Shown: positions 16,051 to 25,546 of the stretch, piece after piece
How positions within the stretch are numbered: position 1 is the stretch's first letter
Layout: each line of letters begins with the position of its first letter
DNA from: Bacteriovoracaceae bacterium
GTDB taxonomy: Bacteria; Bdellovibrionota; Bacteriovoracia; Bacteriovoracales; Bacteriovoracaceae
Assembly: GCA_024711325.1 (NCBI GenBank)
Contig: JANJTC010000007.1
Span: forward strand, 124,001-188,000
Reading direction: 5' to 3'
DNA: 64,000 nucleotides
Position numbers and translations under genes: made by a program
Notes under the pieces: generated by a model
The model's database searches: none
What the model saw: the letters and a program-made list of their open reading frames with translations, nothing else
Told to the model about the DNA's origin: nothing

Positions 16051-17802
16051 CTAGGTGTTCAGTTGATAATTAAGATTTTTACTCATCGGCATCCGATAAC
16101 CAAAACCAAAGCTTTTTGCCTTAACTTTGAGAATCGGGCAGAACTGAGATCTCTTATACTCTGATTTTAGATAGAGATGAAGCACCTTTGTAATTTCCAC
16201 CTCATTATGACCTGATTCTAACAATTGTTTTTTTCCTAAACGGTAGCTTAAGATGCCTTCGAGGATCGGATCGAGGCGCTCATAAGGCGGAAGTGAGTCT
16301 TGATCAAGTTGATTCTCCCGCAATTCGGCCGATGGGCCCCGATGAATGATGCCTTCGGGGATGGGGTGGTCATAGTGGGCATTGATGTATTCGCCCAAGC
16401 GGTAGACCTCAGACTTGTAGAGGTCGCCTAAGAGTGAAATGGCGCCTACTGAATCTCCATATTGGGTGGAGTATCCAACGGCCAGTTCGGATTTATTGGA
16501 GGTATTGATCACCATGGCACCGGTTTGGTTGGACCTGGTGTAGAGAAGGGTGCCTCGCAGGCGGCTTTGGACGTTTTCATCAGTAAGGCCCTGAAAAGGC
16601 TCAGGGAAAGTCTGGGTGAAAGCGTTCTTAACTGCTGAATGAAGAAACTTAATCGGCAGGTAGGAAAGTGGAATGTTTAGTTTTTTACACATCTCTTCTG
16701 AGAGAGCGGTGGAAACGGATGAAGAGTAAATGCTTGGCATGTAGATCGCCTCAACCGATTGATCGGGTTTTAGGCCCAGTTTCACGATAGCGAGGACCAA
16801 AGCTGAATCCATGCCTCCGGAGAGAGCGATCAGAAACTTTTTAAAGCCACTTTTGGTGGCATATTCTTGAAAACCAAAGATGAGGGCCTTCAGTACTTCC
16901 TGGCATTCTTCATCACTCCAGGTTTTGAGAGTGACGGGCCTCTGACTAAAATCAAGTTTAGGGGAAAAGAGACCTTCCCAGGTATTTTCAGGACGTGGGT
17001 CAGGTTTTTCAGTGTAATTGTTTGGAATGTCTTCTAGGAAAATGGCCTTAGACTCACTTTCAAAAGATTTTAATTCCGTGACGAGGGTGGAGCCGCTCAT
17101 GACAAAACTATTTCCGTCAAAAAGGATTTCATCCTCTCCACCGACCCGGTTTAGATAGAAAAAAGGACAGCTAAACAATAAAGAAATTGTTTTGGCCCGC
17201 TCAAGTCTTCTTTGCTTTTTGGCGGCCTCAAAGGGAGAAGCTGAGAGATTAATGACGGCATCAATTTTGAGATTTTTACTTTGGATTTCATTGAGCATTA
17301 ATTCACAGGGATCAATTTCGTGAAAGCTTGAGGCCCACATGTCCTCACAAATCTGAAGGCCCAATACTTTTCCATTGAACTCATAAAAAGCGTTGCTGTT
17401 ACCTTTGGAAAAATATTTCTGCTCATCAAAGATGTCGTAATTGGGCAAGAGGCGCTTAGTGTAGAGATTTTTTAATCCCACTCCCGGTATCACTTCATAG
17501 ATCACGTTTTTTATTTTGCTAGGAATTCCTTCGCTTTCAAATTCATAGGCAAGGCCTCCTAACAGGGCCCGCCACTGACCATTTTGTTTTTTGGCCCACT
17601 CATCCAAGTCTTTAATCAGTTCCTGATAGCTCTCCATAAAAGGGCGCTGTAGCACCAGATCCTGGAGAGGGTAGCCGGTCAAATAAAGCTCGGGAAAAAG
17701 ATGGAGGCCATCTCCAGTTAAGACACTTACGGTTGTCTCAAAAATGGCATCAAAATCTGCCAGAGTATGATGGGTTTGGTGAAGGATGATCTTGGTTTTC
17801 AT
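16051..17802 (-). CDS. nadE: Glutamine-dependent NAD(+) synthetase
   Basis: Makes NAD from deamido-NAD, ATP and glutamine in the cytoplasm. The N-terminal nitrilase-type glutaminase domain (about residues 1-270) has the Glu (FPELYLTGYP), Lys (KRLLPNYDIFDE) and Cys (LQICEDMW) triad. The C-terminal synthetase domain has the PP-loop ALSGGMDSAL and the KSELAVGYSTQYGD motif. About 583 residues is typical of the two-domain form. The reading frame extends to an ATG at 17829, but MKTKIILHQTHHTLADFD from 17802 matches the usual start of the nitrilase domain; the upstream start cannot be excluded. It is divergent from trmFO. Confidence 0.93.
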   Translation of the reverse strand: MKTKIILHQTHHTLADFDAIFETTVSVLTGDGLHLFPELYLTGYPLQDLVLQRPFMESYQELIKDLDEWAKKQNGQWRALLGGLAYEFESEGIPSKIKNVIYEVIPGVGLKNLYTKRLLPNYDIFDEQKYFSKGNSNAFYEFNGKVLGLQICEDMWASSFHEIDPCELMLNEIQSKNLKIDAVINLSASPFEAAKKQRRLERAKTISLLFSCPFFYLNRVGGEDEILFDGNSFVMSGSTLVTELKSFESESKAIFLEDIPNNYTEKPDPRPENTWEGLFSPKLDFSQRPVTLKTWSDEECQEVLKALIFGFQEYATKSGFKKFLIALSGGMDSALVLAIVKLGLKPDQSVEAIYMPSIYSSSVSTALSEEMCKKLNIPLSYLPIKFLHSAVKNAFTQTFPEPFQGLTDENVQSRLRGTLLYTRSNQTGAMVINTSNKSELAVGYSTQYGDSVGAISLLGDLYKSEVYRLGEYINAHYDHPIPEGIIHRGPSAELRENQLDQDSLPPYERLDPILEGILSYRLGKKQLLESGHNEVEITKVLHLYLKSEYKRSQFCPILKVKAKSFGFGYRMPMSKNLNYQLNT

Positions 17803-17896
17803 ATGAGAGTCCATTGCTGCTTGACACATCGCCTAAAAAAGGGGTATTTGAAGACTTCCTGATTATACAAAAAAAGAAGCTAAAAAGAGAGTACTC

Positions 17897-19252
17897 ATGC
17901 AGAAATCTGGGCAAACTCGGGTGTTAGTCATAGGAGCAGGTTTGGCCGGTTCAGAAGCGGCGATGTTTCTGGCAAAAAACGGCGTTTCAGTTGTTCTGAT
18001 TGAAGGAAAATCTCTCAAACTTAATCCGGCCCAAAAGATCCCCACCTTTGCTGAGCTGGTTTGTACAAATTCTCTTAAATCGCTAGATCCTTATTCTGCC
18101 CACGGTCTTTTAAAATCTGAAATGTTGTCTCTGGGATCTTTTATCATTGAGACCGCTCAAAAAAATGCAGTTCCTGCAGGCGACGCTCTCGCCGTTGATC
18201 GGGAACTATTTTCTGCGGATGTGACTGAGAAGTTAAAGTCCCACCCACTGATCCGCGTGGTGGAGATGGAAGCGGATGATCCTCTCAAACTTAAGACTCA
18301 GTTTGAATGTGATTTTGTCATCGTGGCCACAGGTCCTCTTACTAGTAAATCGCTGGAAGACTGGATTTTAAAAGAAATTTCCGGGGATGATTTTTATTTC
18401 TATGATGCCATTGCCCCGGTAGTGGATGCGGATACTTTGGATCTTTCAAAAATGTATTTCAAAGACCGTCATAAAGAGATGGATGAGGGTGGAGATTATC
18501 TTAATTCTGCCATGACTAAAGAGCAGTACTACGCTTTTGTGGAAGAGTTAAAGAATGCTGAAAAAGTTCCGCCTAAAGAGTTTGAGGATTGGAAATTTTT
18601 TGAATCTTGTTTACCGATTGATCTCATGGCCGAAAGAGGTCCGGATACTGCGCGCTTTTCTTGCATGAAGCCGGTAGGCCTTGAGCCGGACATTAATGGA
18701 AAGTGGCCATTTGCGGTTGTTCAGCTTCGTAAAGAGAACCTGCTTGGTTCCGCCTATAATCTGGTGGGTTTTCAAACCCGCTTAACTTATAAAGAGCAAG
18801 TTCGTGTATTCCGAATGATTCCGGGATTTGAAGAAGCAAGTTTTATTCATTTGGGCTCATGTCATCGTAACTCATTTTTAAATGCCAGAAAGCTTCTGGA
18901 CTCAGATCTTAAATCTAAGAAATATCATGAACTTTACTTTGCGGGCCAAATCACTGGAGTGGAAGGTTATACGGAATCTGCTTCGATGGGTCTTTATGTG
19001 GCCTTTCAGTTACTGAGACGAATTAAGGGTGAAGCAGCTGTAACTTTTCCAGTAGAAACCGCCATCGGGGCACTGGTTAATTACATCATGACTATTGAGA
19101 AGCCATGCCCGTCTAATATTAATTTTGGCCTACTGCCTTCAGTTGAATTCACTAAAGAGCAGAGGAAGGCCGGAGGAAAGAAACTTAAGAAAGAACTTGT
19201 GGCCAAGAGAGCACAAGAAGTTTTCCAAAGCTTCTCTTCTTCGTTAAGATAA
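17897..19252 (+). CDS. trmFO: Methylenetetrahydrofolate-tRNA-(uracil-5-)-methyltransferase TrmFO
   Basis: A flavoprotein that forms 5-methyluridine at position 54 of tRNA using methylenetetrahydrofolate and FADH2. The FAD-binding GxGxxG motif is at the N-terminus (VLVIGAGLAGSEAA), and the family-specific segments LVCTNSLKS and FAGQITGVEGYTESASMG are clear. The 451-residue length is normal. TrmFO occurs in Firmicutes and delta-type bacteria in place of the SAM-dependent TrmA. An EamA transporter gene follows 5 bp downstream and a glycosyltransferase after that, so they may be co-transcribed. Confidence 0.95.
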   Translation: MQKSGQTRVLVIGAGLAGSEAAMFLAKNGVSVVLIEGKSLKLNPAQKIPTFAELVCTNSLKSLDPYSAHGLLKSEMLSLGSFIIETAQKNAVPAGDALAVDRELFSADVTEKLKSHPLIRVVEMEADDPLKLKTQFECDFVIVATGPLTSKSLEDWILKEISGDDFYFYDAIAPVVDADTLDLSKMYFKDRHKEMDEGGDYLNSAMTKEQYYAFVEELKNAEKVPPKEFEDWKFFESCLPIDLMAERGPDTARFSCMKPVGLEPDINGKWPFAVVQLRKENLLGSAYNLVGFQTRLTYKEQVRVFRMIPGFEEASFIHLGSCHRNSFLNARKLLDSDLKSKKYHELYFAGQITGVEGYTESASMGLYVAFQLLRRIKGEAAVTFPVETAIGALVNYIMTIEKPCPSNINFGLLPSVEFTKEQRKAGGKKLKKELVAKRAQEVFQSFSSSLR

Positions 19253-19257
19253 CCAAC

Positions 19258-20160
19258 ATGGCCGGAACATTACTAGTCATCTTAGCGTGCTTACTTTGGG
19301 GGATGGATACCCTGATTCGCTACCCATTGGTGGAGCGCGGAATTAATCCTGTTACAATTGTTTTTTATGAACACTGTATCTTGTCGTTAATTTTTTCTTT
19401 GGGGCTTATTCCCAACATCAAACGCTTGGGCGAAATTAAGCTCGTTGATCTTCTGAGCTTCTTCATCGTTGGTGGTTTTGGTTCTGCCATTGCGACTGTG
19501 GCCTTCACCGAGTCTTTCCAATTTTTAAATCCTTCACTCGTGATTCTGCTGCAAAAACTCCAACCGATTGTTGTGATCTTATTAGCGTCCATGATCTTGA
19601 AAGAAGAAATTCAGAAACCTTTCATCATCTGGGCCGCAGTTTGTCTGCTCGGGGGTCTTTTAGTCAGCTCACCTGACATTGAGAGATTTTATCACCTGAT
19701 TTTAAATGATGTTGGAGCAGTGACTTCTGATGTTGCGCTTAAAGGTTATGGACTGGTAGGAATTTCAATCCTGGGGTGGGGAGCGGCAACAGTTTTTGGA
19801 AAACGTCTTTCCATGGCGGGATTTGAACCCAAGTCCATTATGGCCGGAAGATTTCTAACCGGACTCTTAATGCTGATTCCTTTTGTACAATGGGATAGAA
19901 GAATGATTCTTCCCAGTGGTGAGGACTATCTTAAAATTTTAGTGATGGTGATCATATCCGGCGCCCTTGCGATGTGGTTTTATTATCAGGGTTTAAAACG
20001 CCTCTCAGCTAAAACCACCGCTGTGGCGGAAATGTTTTTTCCATTCTTTGCCATTATTGTGAACTGGATTTTTCTGGGGAAACAATTAACTGAAGTCCAG
20101 CTTTTGGGCGGGGCCATTCTGATTTTTGGATCCTTAGTGATTCAATTGAAAAAGTATTAA
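19258..20160 (+). CDS. EamA/DMT-family transporter
   Basis: An integral membrane protein of 300 residues with about ten predicted transmembrane helices in two EamA-like halves. The first half runs from MAGTLLVILACLLWGMDTLIRY and the second from YGLVGISILGWGAATVFGKR; each ends in an LGGxLI type helix (VCLLGGLLVSS; LLGGAILIFGSLVI). This is the drug/metabolite transporter superfamily pattern. The substrate is unknown. It lies between trmFO and a glycosyltransferase with 1-5 bp gaps, so transport of a sugar-related metabolite is possible but unproven. Confidence 0.88.
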   Translation: MAGTLLVILACLLWGMDTLIRYPLVERGINPVTIVFYEHCILSLIFSLGLIPNIKRLGEIKLVDLLSFFIVGGFGSAIATVAFTESFQFLNPSLVILLQKLQPIVVILLASMILKEEIQKPFIIWAAVCLLGGLLVSSPDIERFYHLILNDVGAVTSDVALKGYGLVGISILGWGAATVFGKRLSMAGFEPKSIMAGRFLTGLLMLIPFVQWDRRMILPSGEDYLKILVMVIISGALAMWFYYQGLKRLSAKTTAVAEMFFPFFAIIVNWIFLGKQLTEVQLLGGAILIFGSLVIQLKKY

Positions 20161-20161
20161 T

Positions 20162-21202
20162 ATGAAAACTGCCATAGCCATTGATTCCTTACTTTTAAGA
20201 GATGATTCCATTTTCATGTTGGAACTCATATTAAATCTTTTCCCTAATTCGGAAATCTATACCATCGCTCATAAGCAGGGTGGAATCCTGGGACAAATTG
20301 AAACCCGTCCTATCGTTTCCTCTTTTCTCACCCATCGCGCGAAGGATGTGTCGGTTTTTAAGAAGAACTTCTGGATCATGCCATCAGCAGTTAAGGCGAT
20401 CCCACTTCATCCTTCTATTGAGAAAGTCTTCGTTTTAAGTCGTGGATATATTCATGGATTAAATCTTCCTGATCATGTGGAGAAATATCTCTATGTTATG
20501 GACTGGGGAATGATTAATCAAAATGAGCTGGGTTGGTTTCAAAAAAGATTTGCCCCTTTTGTGAATGACTGGCGAGAAAAGGCCTTATCTAAGTACCCGC
20601 GTATTGCTGTTAGTTCTGAAACCCTTAAGAACTATCTGGAGCTACCGAACGCTGATGTCATCGCTCCGACTTACCGGACTGAAGAGTATCCGTTTGTTAG
20701 AGATGAGGATCATAATTTCTTGTTCACCCATCAACTGCTTTACACTCATGATCTAAAAGTGGATGAGATGCGTTCCGTTCTGAAATTTTTTATTGAAAAA
20801 GGTGAAACCGTTCGGGTTCTGGGACCTGAAGCTCATCTGGAAGCGATAAAAAAAGAATTCCCTCAAGTTGAGTTTGGTGGTGATCATTGTGAGGCCACAA
20901 GTGCTTTATACTCTCATCAGGCCAAGGCCATTTGGGATTTCTCGCAAGCTTTTTTTCCGGCCAAAGCTTTTGGCGGTCTGGCAACCGGGCGCCCCGTGGT
21001 TGTGCGGGATTTGAATATTAACCGTGAGTACTTAACCAATGGAGCGCACTTCTTAAAAGATTTCTCTGTGGCATCTCTTGCGGCCATTTATCAGGAAGTA
21101 GAGAATTCTTACTTGAGTGTTGATCGTAAAGTCTTAAGACGCCTGGGTCTGAAGTGGAATGAGCGCTTGTTTAAAACCCGTATGGTGAAATTCTTAAGCT
21201 GA
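20162..21202 (+). CDS. Glycosyltransferase family 4-like protein
   Basis: Probably a GT-B fold glycosyltransferase. The N-terminal half resembles GT4 enzymes (FLTHRAKDVSVFKKNFWIMPSAV; YIHGLNLP) with a central linker segment ISRY/IAVSSETLKNYL-like. The C-terminal half has FFPAKAFGGLATGRPVVVRD, matching the usual EPFGLxxxEAMACGxPVV region, although the catalytic E-x7-E pattern is not well kept. There is no signal peptide or membrane segment. It starts 1 bp after the EamA gene. The acceptor and donor are unknown. It ends 1 bp from the convergent DUF4105 gene. Confidence 0.75.
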   Translation: MKTAIAIDSLLLRDDSIFMLELILNLFPNSEIYTIAHKQGGILGQIETRPIVSSFLTHRAKDVSVFKKNFWIMPSAVKAIPLHPSIEKVFVLSRGYIHGLNLPDHVEKYLYVMDWGMINQNELGWFQKRFAPFVNDWREKALSKYPRIAVSSETLKNYLELPNADVIAPTYRTEEYPFVRDEDHNFLFTHQLLYTHDLKVDEMRSVLKFFIEKGETVRVLGPEAHLEAIKKEFPQVEFGGDHCEATSALYSHQAKAIWDFSQAFFPAKAFGGLATGRPVVVRDLNINREYLTNGAHFLKDFSVASLAAIYQEVENSYLSVDRKVLRRLGLKWNERLFKTRMVKFLS

Positions 21203-21203
21203 C

Positions 21204-22214
21204 TTACTTAAGTGGAAGTTCAGTTAAGTACTTCTTTAAATATTTCCTCTTACTCTTTTGCCGATAGTTAATTGTAGAAGCAAGATCTTTGGGATCCAGA
21301 TATTTCATTTCTTTTTCTGCAAAATCCTTTAAGCACGCTTCAGAATCACACCCAACATAAAGCTCCTGATGGATAGGATTAAAACTATAGGTTTGATTTA
21401 AATCTTGCTTATGATTTTTAAGATGATTTGAAAGGAAATCTACTTTTTCCTCGGGTAATTCATTATTGTTGAGATAAATGTAACTAAGCTCCTGAAGAGT
21501 GAAATGTTTTAAGATTTCCTCGTTTGTCATCTCCACAATATTTAGAGTCTGGGTTTTCTGCTTAAGAGTTTTAAAATTCTTTATGACGAACTCTGGATAT
21601 AAGGTCAGCTCATTTTTTTCAATCCAGGGACCGATAGCACTAGGAATCTTTTTAGTCCTTTTACTTTTGGTCACTCCCGATTCAACAAAAATTTTCGTAA
21701 TAACTCCAATGCAGTTATTGGATAGGAAAGTGTAGTCATTCAAGAGTGTAGGATCTTCAAGATACTTAAAGAGACTATCCAGAAACAAGTTTAACTTTTC
21801 TTCACTCAGATTGATAACGTATCTCTTTAAATCCCTTTCTTCATCCTCGGTATACATGTTCCAGTATTCAAACATGGTCATGACTTGCGGAGTAATGGAA
21901 TAACCACCAAAAATACTTCTTCGAAGAGAGTAGGTTTCTTCATAGGAAAGAGCAGAGAAACTAACGACGGCGTCGTTGACCCAGGTGGAGTCATCATCGA
22001 TGAGTCTTAACATCCCATGACCGAACCGACTGGCAAGACTTTCGGCCTTATCGGCCACGATAATTTCGACACCTTTAATTCGGTGACGATTGGCCTGGAT
22101 GATCTTAATCTTTTCCTGATTGATCTTTACATATCTTTCAACTAACTCACCAAACTCTGTGGCAAGAGCTGAATTGATCAGACAGGTAAAAATCAATAGG
22201 AATCTTAAAATCAT
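21204..22214 (-). CDS. Secreted DUF4105 domain protein
   Basis: A periplasmic or exported protein with signal peptide (MILRFLLIFTCLINSALA). The central region has hallmark DUF4105 (Lnb N-terminal-like) motifs: SRFGHGMLRL with a conserved His, the segment around YSLRRSIFGGYS, and TFLSNNCIGVI with a conserved Cys. A papain-like Cys/His arrangement is suspected for this domain, so a peptidase or amidase role is possible. The C-terminal part contains CDSEACL. Its start overlaps the stop of the upstream gene by 4 nt, so the two form an operon. Confidence 0.8.
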   Translation of the reverse strand: MILRFLLIFTCLINSALATEFGELVERYVKINQEKIKIIQANRHRIKGVEIIVADKAESLASRFGHGMLRLIDDDSTWVNDAVVSFSALSYEETYSLRRSIFGGYSITPQVMTMFEYWNMYTEDEERDLKRYVINLSEEKLNLFLDSLFKYLEDPTLLNDYTFLSNNCIGVITKIFVESGVTKSKRTKKIPSAIGPWIEKNELTLYPEFVIKNFKTLKQKTQTLNIVEMTNEEILKHFTLQELSYIYLNNNELPEEKVDFLSNHLKNHKQDLNQTYSFNPIHQELYVGCDSEACLKDFAEKEMKYLDPKDLASTINYRQKSKRKYLKKYLTELPLK

Positions 22215-22768
22215 AATTCAGCTTTTAACTCATCGATGGCAGTTTTAAGAATGCCGGCCGGAGACATGACTTGATCCGGATTCTGGCAATAGGCCCGTTC
22301 AATACTTTGTTCATTTATTTTTTCTGAAAGATCTTTAAGTGAAATGGCCGTTGAGACTGAGCGGTTTACCCCTACGATGGCCTCTTGAAGAAGCGGTCCA
22401 TTTCCAAGCTTGGCTTCTCTTAAGAGAGCAAGGCTAGATTCGAGGAGAGATTTTTTAGCTAAGGCTTCATCAACTCCATCTTCAGTTCTTAAATCAATAT
22501 AAGTTGATGCCAGATATAGTGAGGCGATTAGACCGGCACCAGCTGCGGTAGAGACCAGTGGACCGCCTGCACCTGATAATGAGGCTATAACAATGACGTT
22601 GGTGGTAGTGGCAAGGCCCAGGCCTTCTTTCTTGGCCTGGTCAAAATTCGAGTTTTTAATATAGTTATTCACATTTCCTAATTCGTCTTGATAGGTTTTA
22701 AAACAACTGGCGTTGACTGCTAGAGAGCTGAGTAGGATCGTGGTCGTCAGTAGGGTCTTAAATTTCAT
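22211..22768 (-). CDS. Secreted/membrane protein of unknown function
   Basis: Not recognised. It has a signal peptide (MKFKTLLTTTILLSSLAVNA), then a Gly/Ala-rich hydrophobic stretch (about residues 52-88, VIVIASLSGAGGPLV onward) that could be one or two membrane helices, then a helical C-terminus. It is the first gene of a two-gene operon with the DUF4105 protein (4-nt overlap), so the two may act together. Confidence 0.65.
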   Translation of the reverse strand: MKFKTLLTTTILLSSLAVNASCFKTYQDELGNVNNYIKNSNFDQAKKEGLGLATTTNVIVIASLSGAGGPLVSTAAGAGLIASLYLASTYIDLRTEDGVDEALAKKSLLESSLALLREAKLGNGPLLQEAIVGVNRSVSTAISLKDLSEKINEQSIERAYCQNPDQVMSPAGILKTAIDELKAEL

Positions 22769-22931
22769 ATGATTCTCCGGTTTTTTTAGCTAAGGATATA
22801 GGAGGATAGGATCAGATCGCGGGCTTGATGTAATGATTACTGGGATGTCAAAAAACTGGACAGCGTCTGCTAGTGGAAGTCCTCGATTTTACATCTTCCC
22901 TTAAATGGTCCTTTGGCCTTAAGATTAATGT

Positions 22932-23387
22932 ATGAAAATTCTTATTCTTCTGCTTTTTGTTTTGGTCGCCTGTAGTTCGCGAATGCCTTTTGTCCGCAGT
23001 GAGTATCAAGTCCTTCATGTGGATGAATTTATTGTTTCAAATACCTATGTGCATCCGACCCAGATTGAAAGGGATGAGATTCATCTTAGTTTTTCTTATC
23101 GGGTAATAATAAAAAATCAAATGAATTTTAGTCGAAAACTGGATCTGACCAACTCTACAATCATGATCGGGCTTCGAAAGCTTCCCATTTTTTGCAAGAC
23201 CTTAAGTCAAGGGTTGATAAAGTTTGAGATGAAAGCGGAAGAAACTTTGGCCGTGGACTGTGTGGTTAAAGTAAACAAGGCCGAAGGAATTTTTCAAGTT
23301 AGTGACTATAAGGCCATCATTGAAATACCTCTTGAGAAGAAAGTGGCCCAATTCCCGTATTTGTTGCGGGCCGAGGATTTTCAATGA
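22932..23387 (+). CDS. Small lipoprotein of unknown function
   Basis: 151 residues starting MKILILLLFVLVACSS, a clear lipoprotein signal with lipobox LVAC. The mature part is a single beta-rich domain with two cysteines (PIFCKTLSQ; LAVDCVV), which could be an Ig-like sandwich. The stop overlaps the next gene start (ATGA), indicating translational coupling with the outer-membrane-like protein downstream. Confidence 0.7.
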   Translation: MKILILLLFVLVACSSRMPFVRSEYQVLHVDEFIVSNTYVHPTQIERDEIHLSFSYRVIIKNQMNFSRKLDLTNSTIMIGLRKLPIFCKTLSQGLIKFEMKAEETLAVDCVVKVNKAEGIFQVSDYKAIIEIPLEKKVAQFPYLLRAEDFQ

Positions 23388-24490
23388 GACACTTCTCTTT
23401 AATCTTTCTTCTCTTTAGCACCACTCTTTTGGCAAATTCCTACTATCATGCTCCTTTAGTCTTTGGGGGCGTTGCTGCCACTGCCGGACTGGGAACTCAA
23501 GCGGCCATTTACCATAGTTTAATGCAGACAGAATTGAAGGGATGGTCTAGACCAGAAACAGGTTCCAGCATCCGTTTAGAAAGCGCTTGTGGAGTTGAAG
23601 CCGAGTTTCATCTGGTAGGGGATCATCGTCGAAACTACCTGCTATTGGGGATTACAAATTCTTCTGCTAAAAATGTGGTTATAAAAAACAATGCAGTTAC
23701 GTTTAGACTTGATAAAACCAAGGAGCGTTATCCGGGGTTCACCTATAATTCAACTGATAATCGTGTCACTTCTGGCTGGTGGTCAATCAACCTGATTCCT
23801 TTTCCATCCAAAGAAGAATTTCGTGGTGTAAAAATGATTGAAGTGCAGGTTCCCGTGATAGATGAAGCGTCGGGAGAACAATGCAGTCTGACGACTCATT
23901 TTAATAAAACCAAGAAAATTGAAGCTGAGAATATCTCCTATTCAGCTTTTGAATTCTCCCTGGATGGCGGAGGTGCGATTGAGCAGTTTGGAAACATCCG
24001 CAGACTAGGAAGACCTCGTGGAATGGCGGCCTTCGAGTTTAATTTCTTTCCCCGTCCTCAATCTGGCTTTGGTTTGGTTTTTTCAAACGAAGCAGGATTT
24101 CAGGATTCAGATAAAAAAAATATTCATAAGAAGTTCGACGGTCACGGATCTTATAGTGCCAATATCAGTTATCTGGGGTTTCAGTATGTTTATAGGCACT
24201 TTTTTTCCTCGGCATTTTTTCTTCAATATGCCATCGGCCCTGGGTATCAGTCAGTGGAGGATGGTAAAGAAGAAGATCTGGGCCGGATTGAATCACGAGG
24301 ACTGGCCTTCTCGCAAAAGCTTGTCATGAATTGGCGCTTCTTTCAGTGGTATGCTCCCTCAGGCGAGACCATTGATATTTTTACAGGACTCGGACTTGTA
24401 CATTTCTATACACCCAGTATGAAAATCGGGGGAGAGCACCTTGATGGTCATCGAGTAGGGGGATTACTAAGGGTTGGAGTCAGCTTTTAA
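23384..24490 (+). CDS. Secreted protein with predicted outer-membrane barrel
   Basis: It has a signal peptide (MRHFSLIFLLFSTTLLA), then a Gly-rich hydrophobic segment (VFGGVAATAGLGTQAAIYH), a beta-rich N-terminal domain with two cysteines (SACGVEAEFHL; EQCSLTT), and a C-terminal part of alternating amphipathic strands ending in aromatic residues (GLLRVGVSF*). The terminal Phe fits insertion by the BAM complex. It is coupled to the upstream lipoprotein. Its last 24 nt overlap the 3' end of the convergent nrnA-like gene. Confidence 0.65.
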   Translation: MRHFSLIFLLFSTTLLANSYYHAPLVFGGVAATAGLGTQAAIYHSLMQTELKGWSRPETGSSIRLESACGVEAEFHLVGDHRRNYLLLGITNSSAKNVVIKNNAVTFRLDKTKERYPGFTYNSTDNRVTSGWWSINLIPFPSKEEFRGVKMIEVQVPVIDEASGEQCSLTTHFNKTKKIEAENISYSAFEFSLDGGGAIEQFGNIRRLGRPRGMAAFEFNFFPRPQSGFGLVFSNEAGFQDSDKKNIHKKFDGHGSYSANISYLGFQYVYRHFFSSAFFLQYAIGPGYQSVEDGKEEDLGRIESRGLAFSQKLVMNWRFFQWYAPSGETIDIFTGLGLVHFYTPSMKIGGEHLDGHRVGGLLRVGVSF

Positions 24491-25474
24491 TAGGACTTCT
24501 TCTACTTTTTTAATAGCACGGGAAATAACTTGATCAGTCGTTTCACCGGATTCACGGTTTAAAATGGTGGCCGCCGAGTGCGAGTGTCCACCTCCGCCCA
24601 GGGCAACAGCGATATTGCCCACATCATACTCACCCGATGAGCGCAGACTCATCTTGATATGATCTCCGTCATCCCGGAACATACAGGCAACTTTTATATT
24701 ATTTAGAATTAGAAGATTATTAATGAAGGCGTGAGTGTCTTCGACGTCGCCTGCATATTTATCAATATCTTCTTTTTTAAGAAGCATCCAGGCTATCGTT
24801 TCATCTTTATTGGTTGAAGCTGTATTGAGAATACTGGCCAGGAGATGCATGTGATGGACACGTTTGGTTCCATAAATTCCGTTGTAAGCTTCTGGCGGAT
24901 TAATACCGGTATCCATGAGTTTTGCTACCAAACGGTGAGTTGAGGCAGAAACTGTTGGATATCGGAAAGAACTGGTATCAATAATGATGGAAGTATAAAT
25001 GGGAAGAGCAATTTTCTTGGTAAATCGGATTCCCAAGTGCTCAATCATTTCACCAATCATCTGGCCAGTTGCAGCAGCAGTGATGTCTATGCAGTGATTA
25101 GTCAGATCCTGTCCGCGACAAGGATGATGATCGATGTAAAGAACAGGAATCTTGTCACCAATGTAAGCGCAAAGCTGGGCCCCCACTCGATTCTTAGTGT
25201 TGGTATCCACCACAATCATGAGATCAGGCGTAAAATCGGGATATTTTTTTTGAAATTCTTTATGGCCTAGGACCACCTTATCTTGATCCAGATACTGATA
25301 CCGATCAAGCAGTGGTTCTTCATTAATGCAGAAGCACTTTTTCCCATATTGGCGAAGAGCTAAACAAAGAGAAATTTCAGAGCCAATCCCATCGGCATCG
25401 GGGTATTCATGAGTGGTGATAAGTATCCGCTCTGCTGCTTGAATTCTTGACTTAAAAGTATCTAAAATAGTCAT
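24467..25474 (-). CDS. nrnA: DHH/DHHA1 phosphoesterase, NrnA-like oligoribonuclease
   Basis: A manganese-dependent phosphoesterase of the DHH superfamily. Motif I is TTHEYPDADGIGSE (D-x-D), then VDTNTKNR, the eponymous DHH (YIDHHPCRG), a later Asp motif (IIDTSSFRYP), and the C-terminal DHHA1 motif GGGGHSHSAA. The 335-residue length fits NrnA, which degrades nano-RNA and, in several bacteria, also 3'-phosphoadenosine-5'-phosphate. The gene runs convergently into the upstream barrel-like gene and overlaps it by 24 nt. Confidence 0.85.
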   Translation of the reverse strand: MTILDTFKSRIQAAERILITTHEYPDADGIGSEISLCLALRQYGKKCFCINEEPLLDRYQYLDQDKVVLGHKEFQKKYPDFTPDLMIVVDTNTKNRVGAQLCAYIGDKIPVLYIDHHPCRGQDLTNHCIDITAAATGQMIGEMIEHLGIRFTKKIALPIYTSIIIDTSSFRYPTVSASTHRLVAKLMDTGINPPEAYNGIYGTKRVHHMHLLASILNTASTNKDETIAWMLLKKEDIDKYAGDVEDTHAFINNLLILNNIKVACMFRDDGDHIKMSLRSSGEYDVGNIAVALGGGGHSHSAATILNRESGETTDQVISRAIKKVEEVLLKADSNP

Positions 25475-25546
25475 AGTTTTTATAAAGTTTCTTTCGGCAC
25501 TTATGCCTGTGAACTAGAGAGCGATTTACATAATTGTAAGGTGGAT

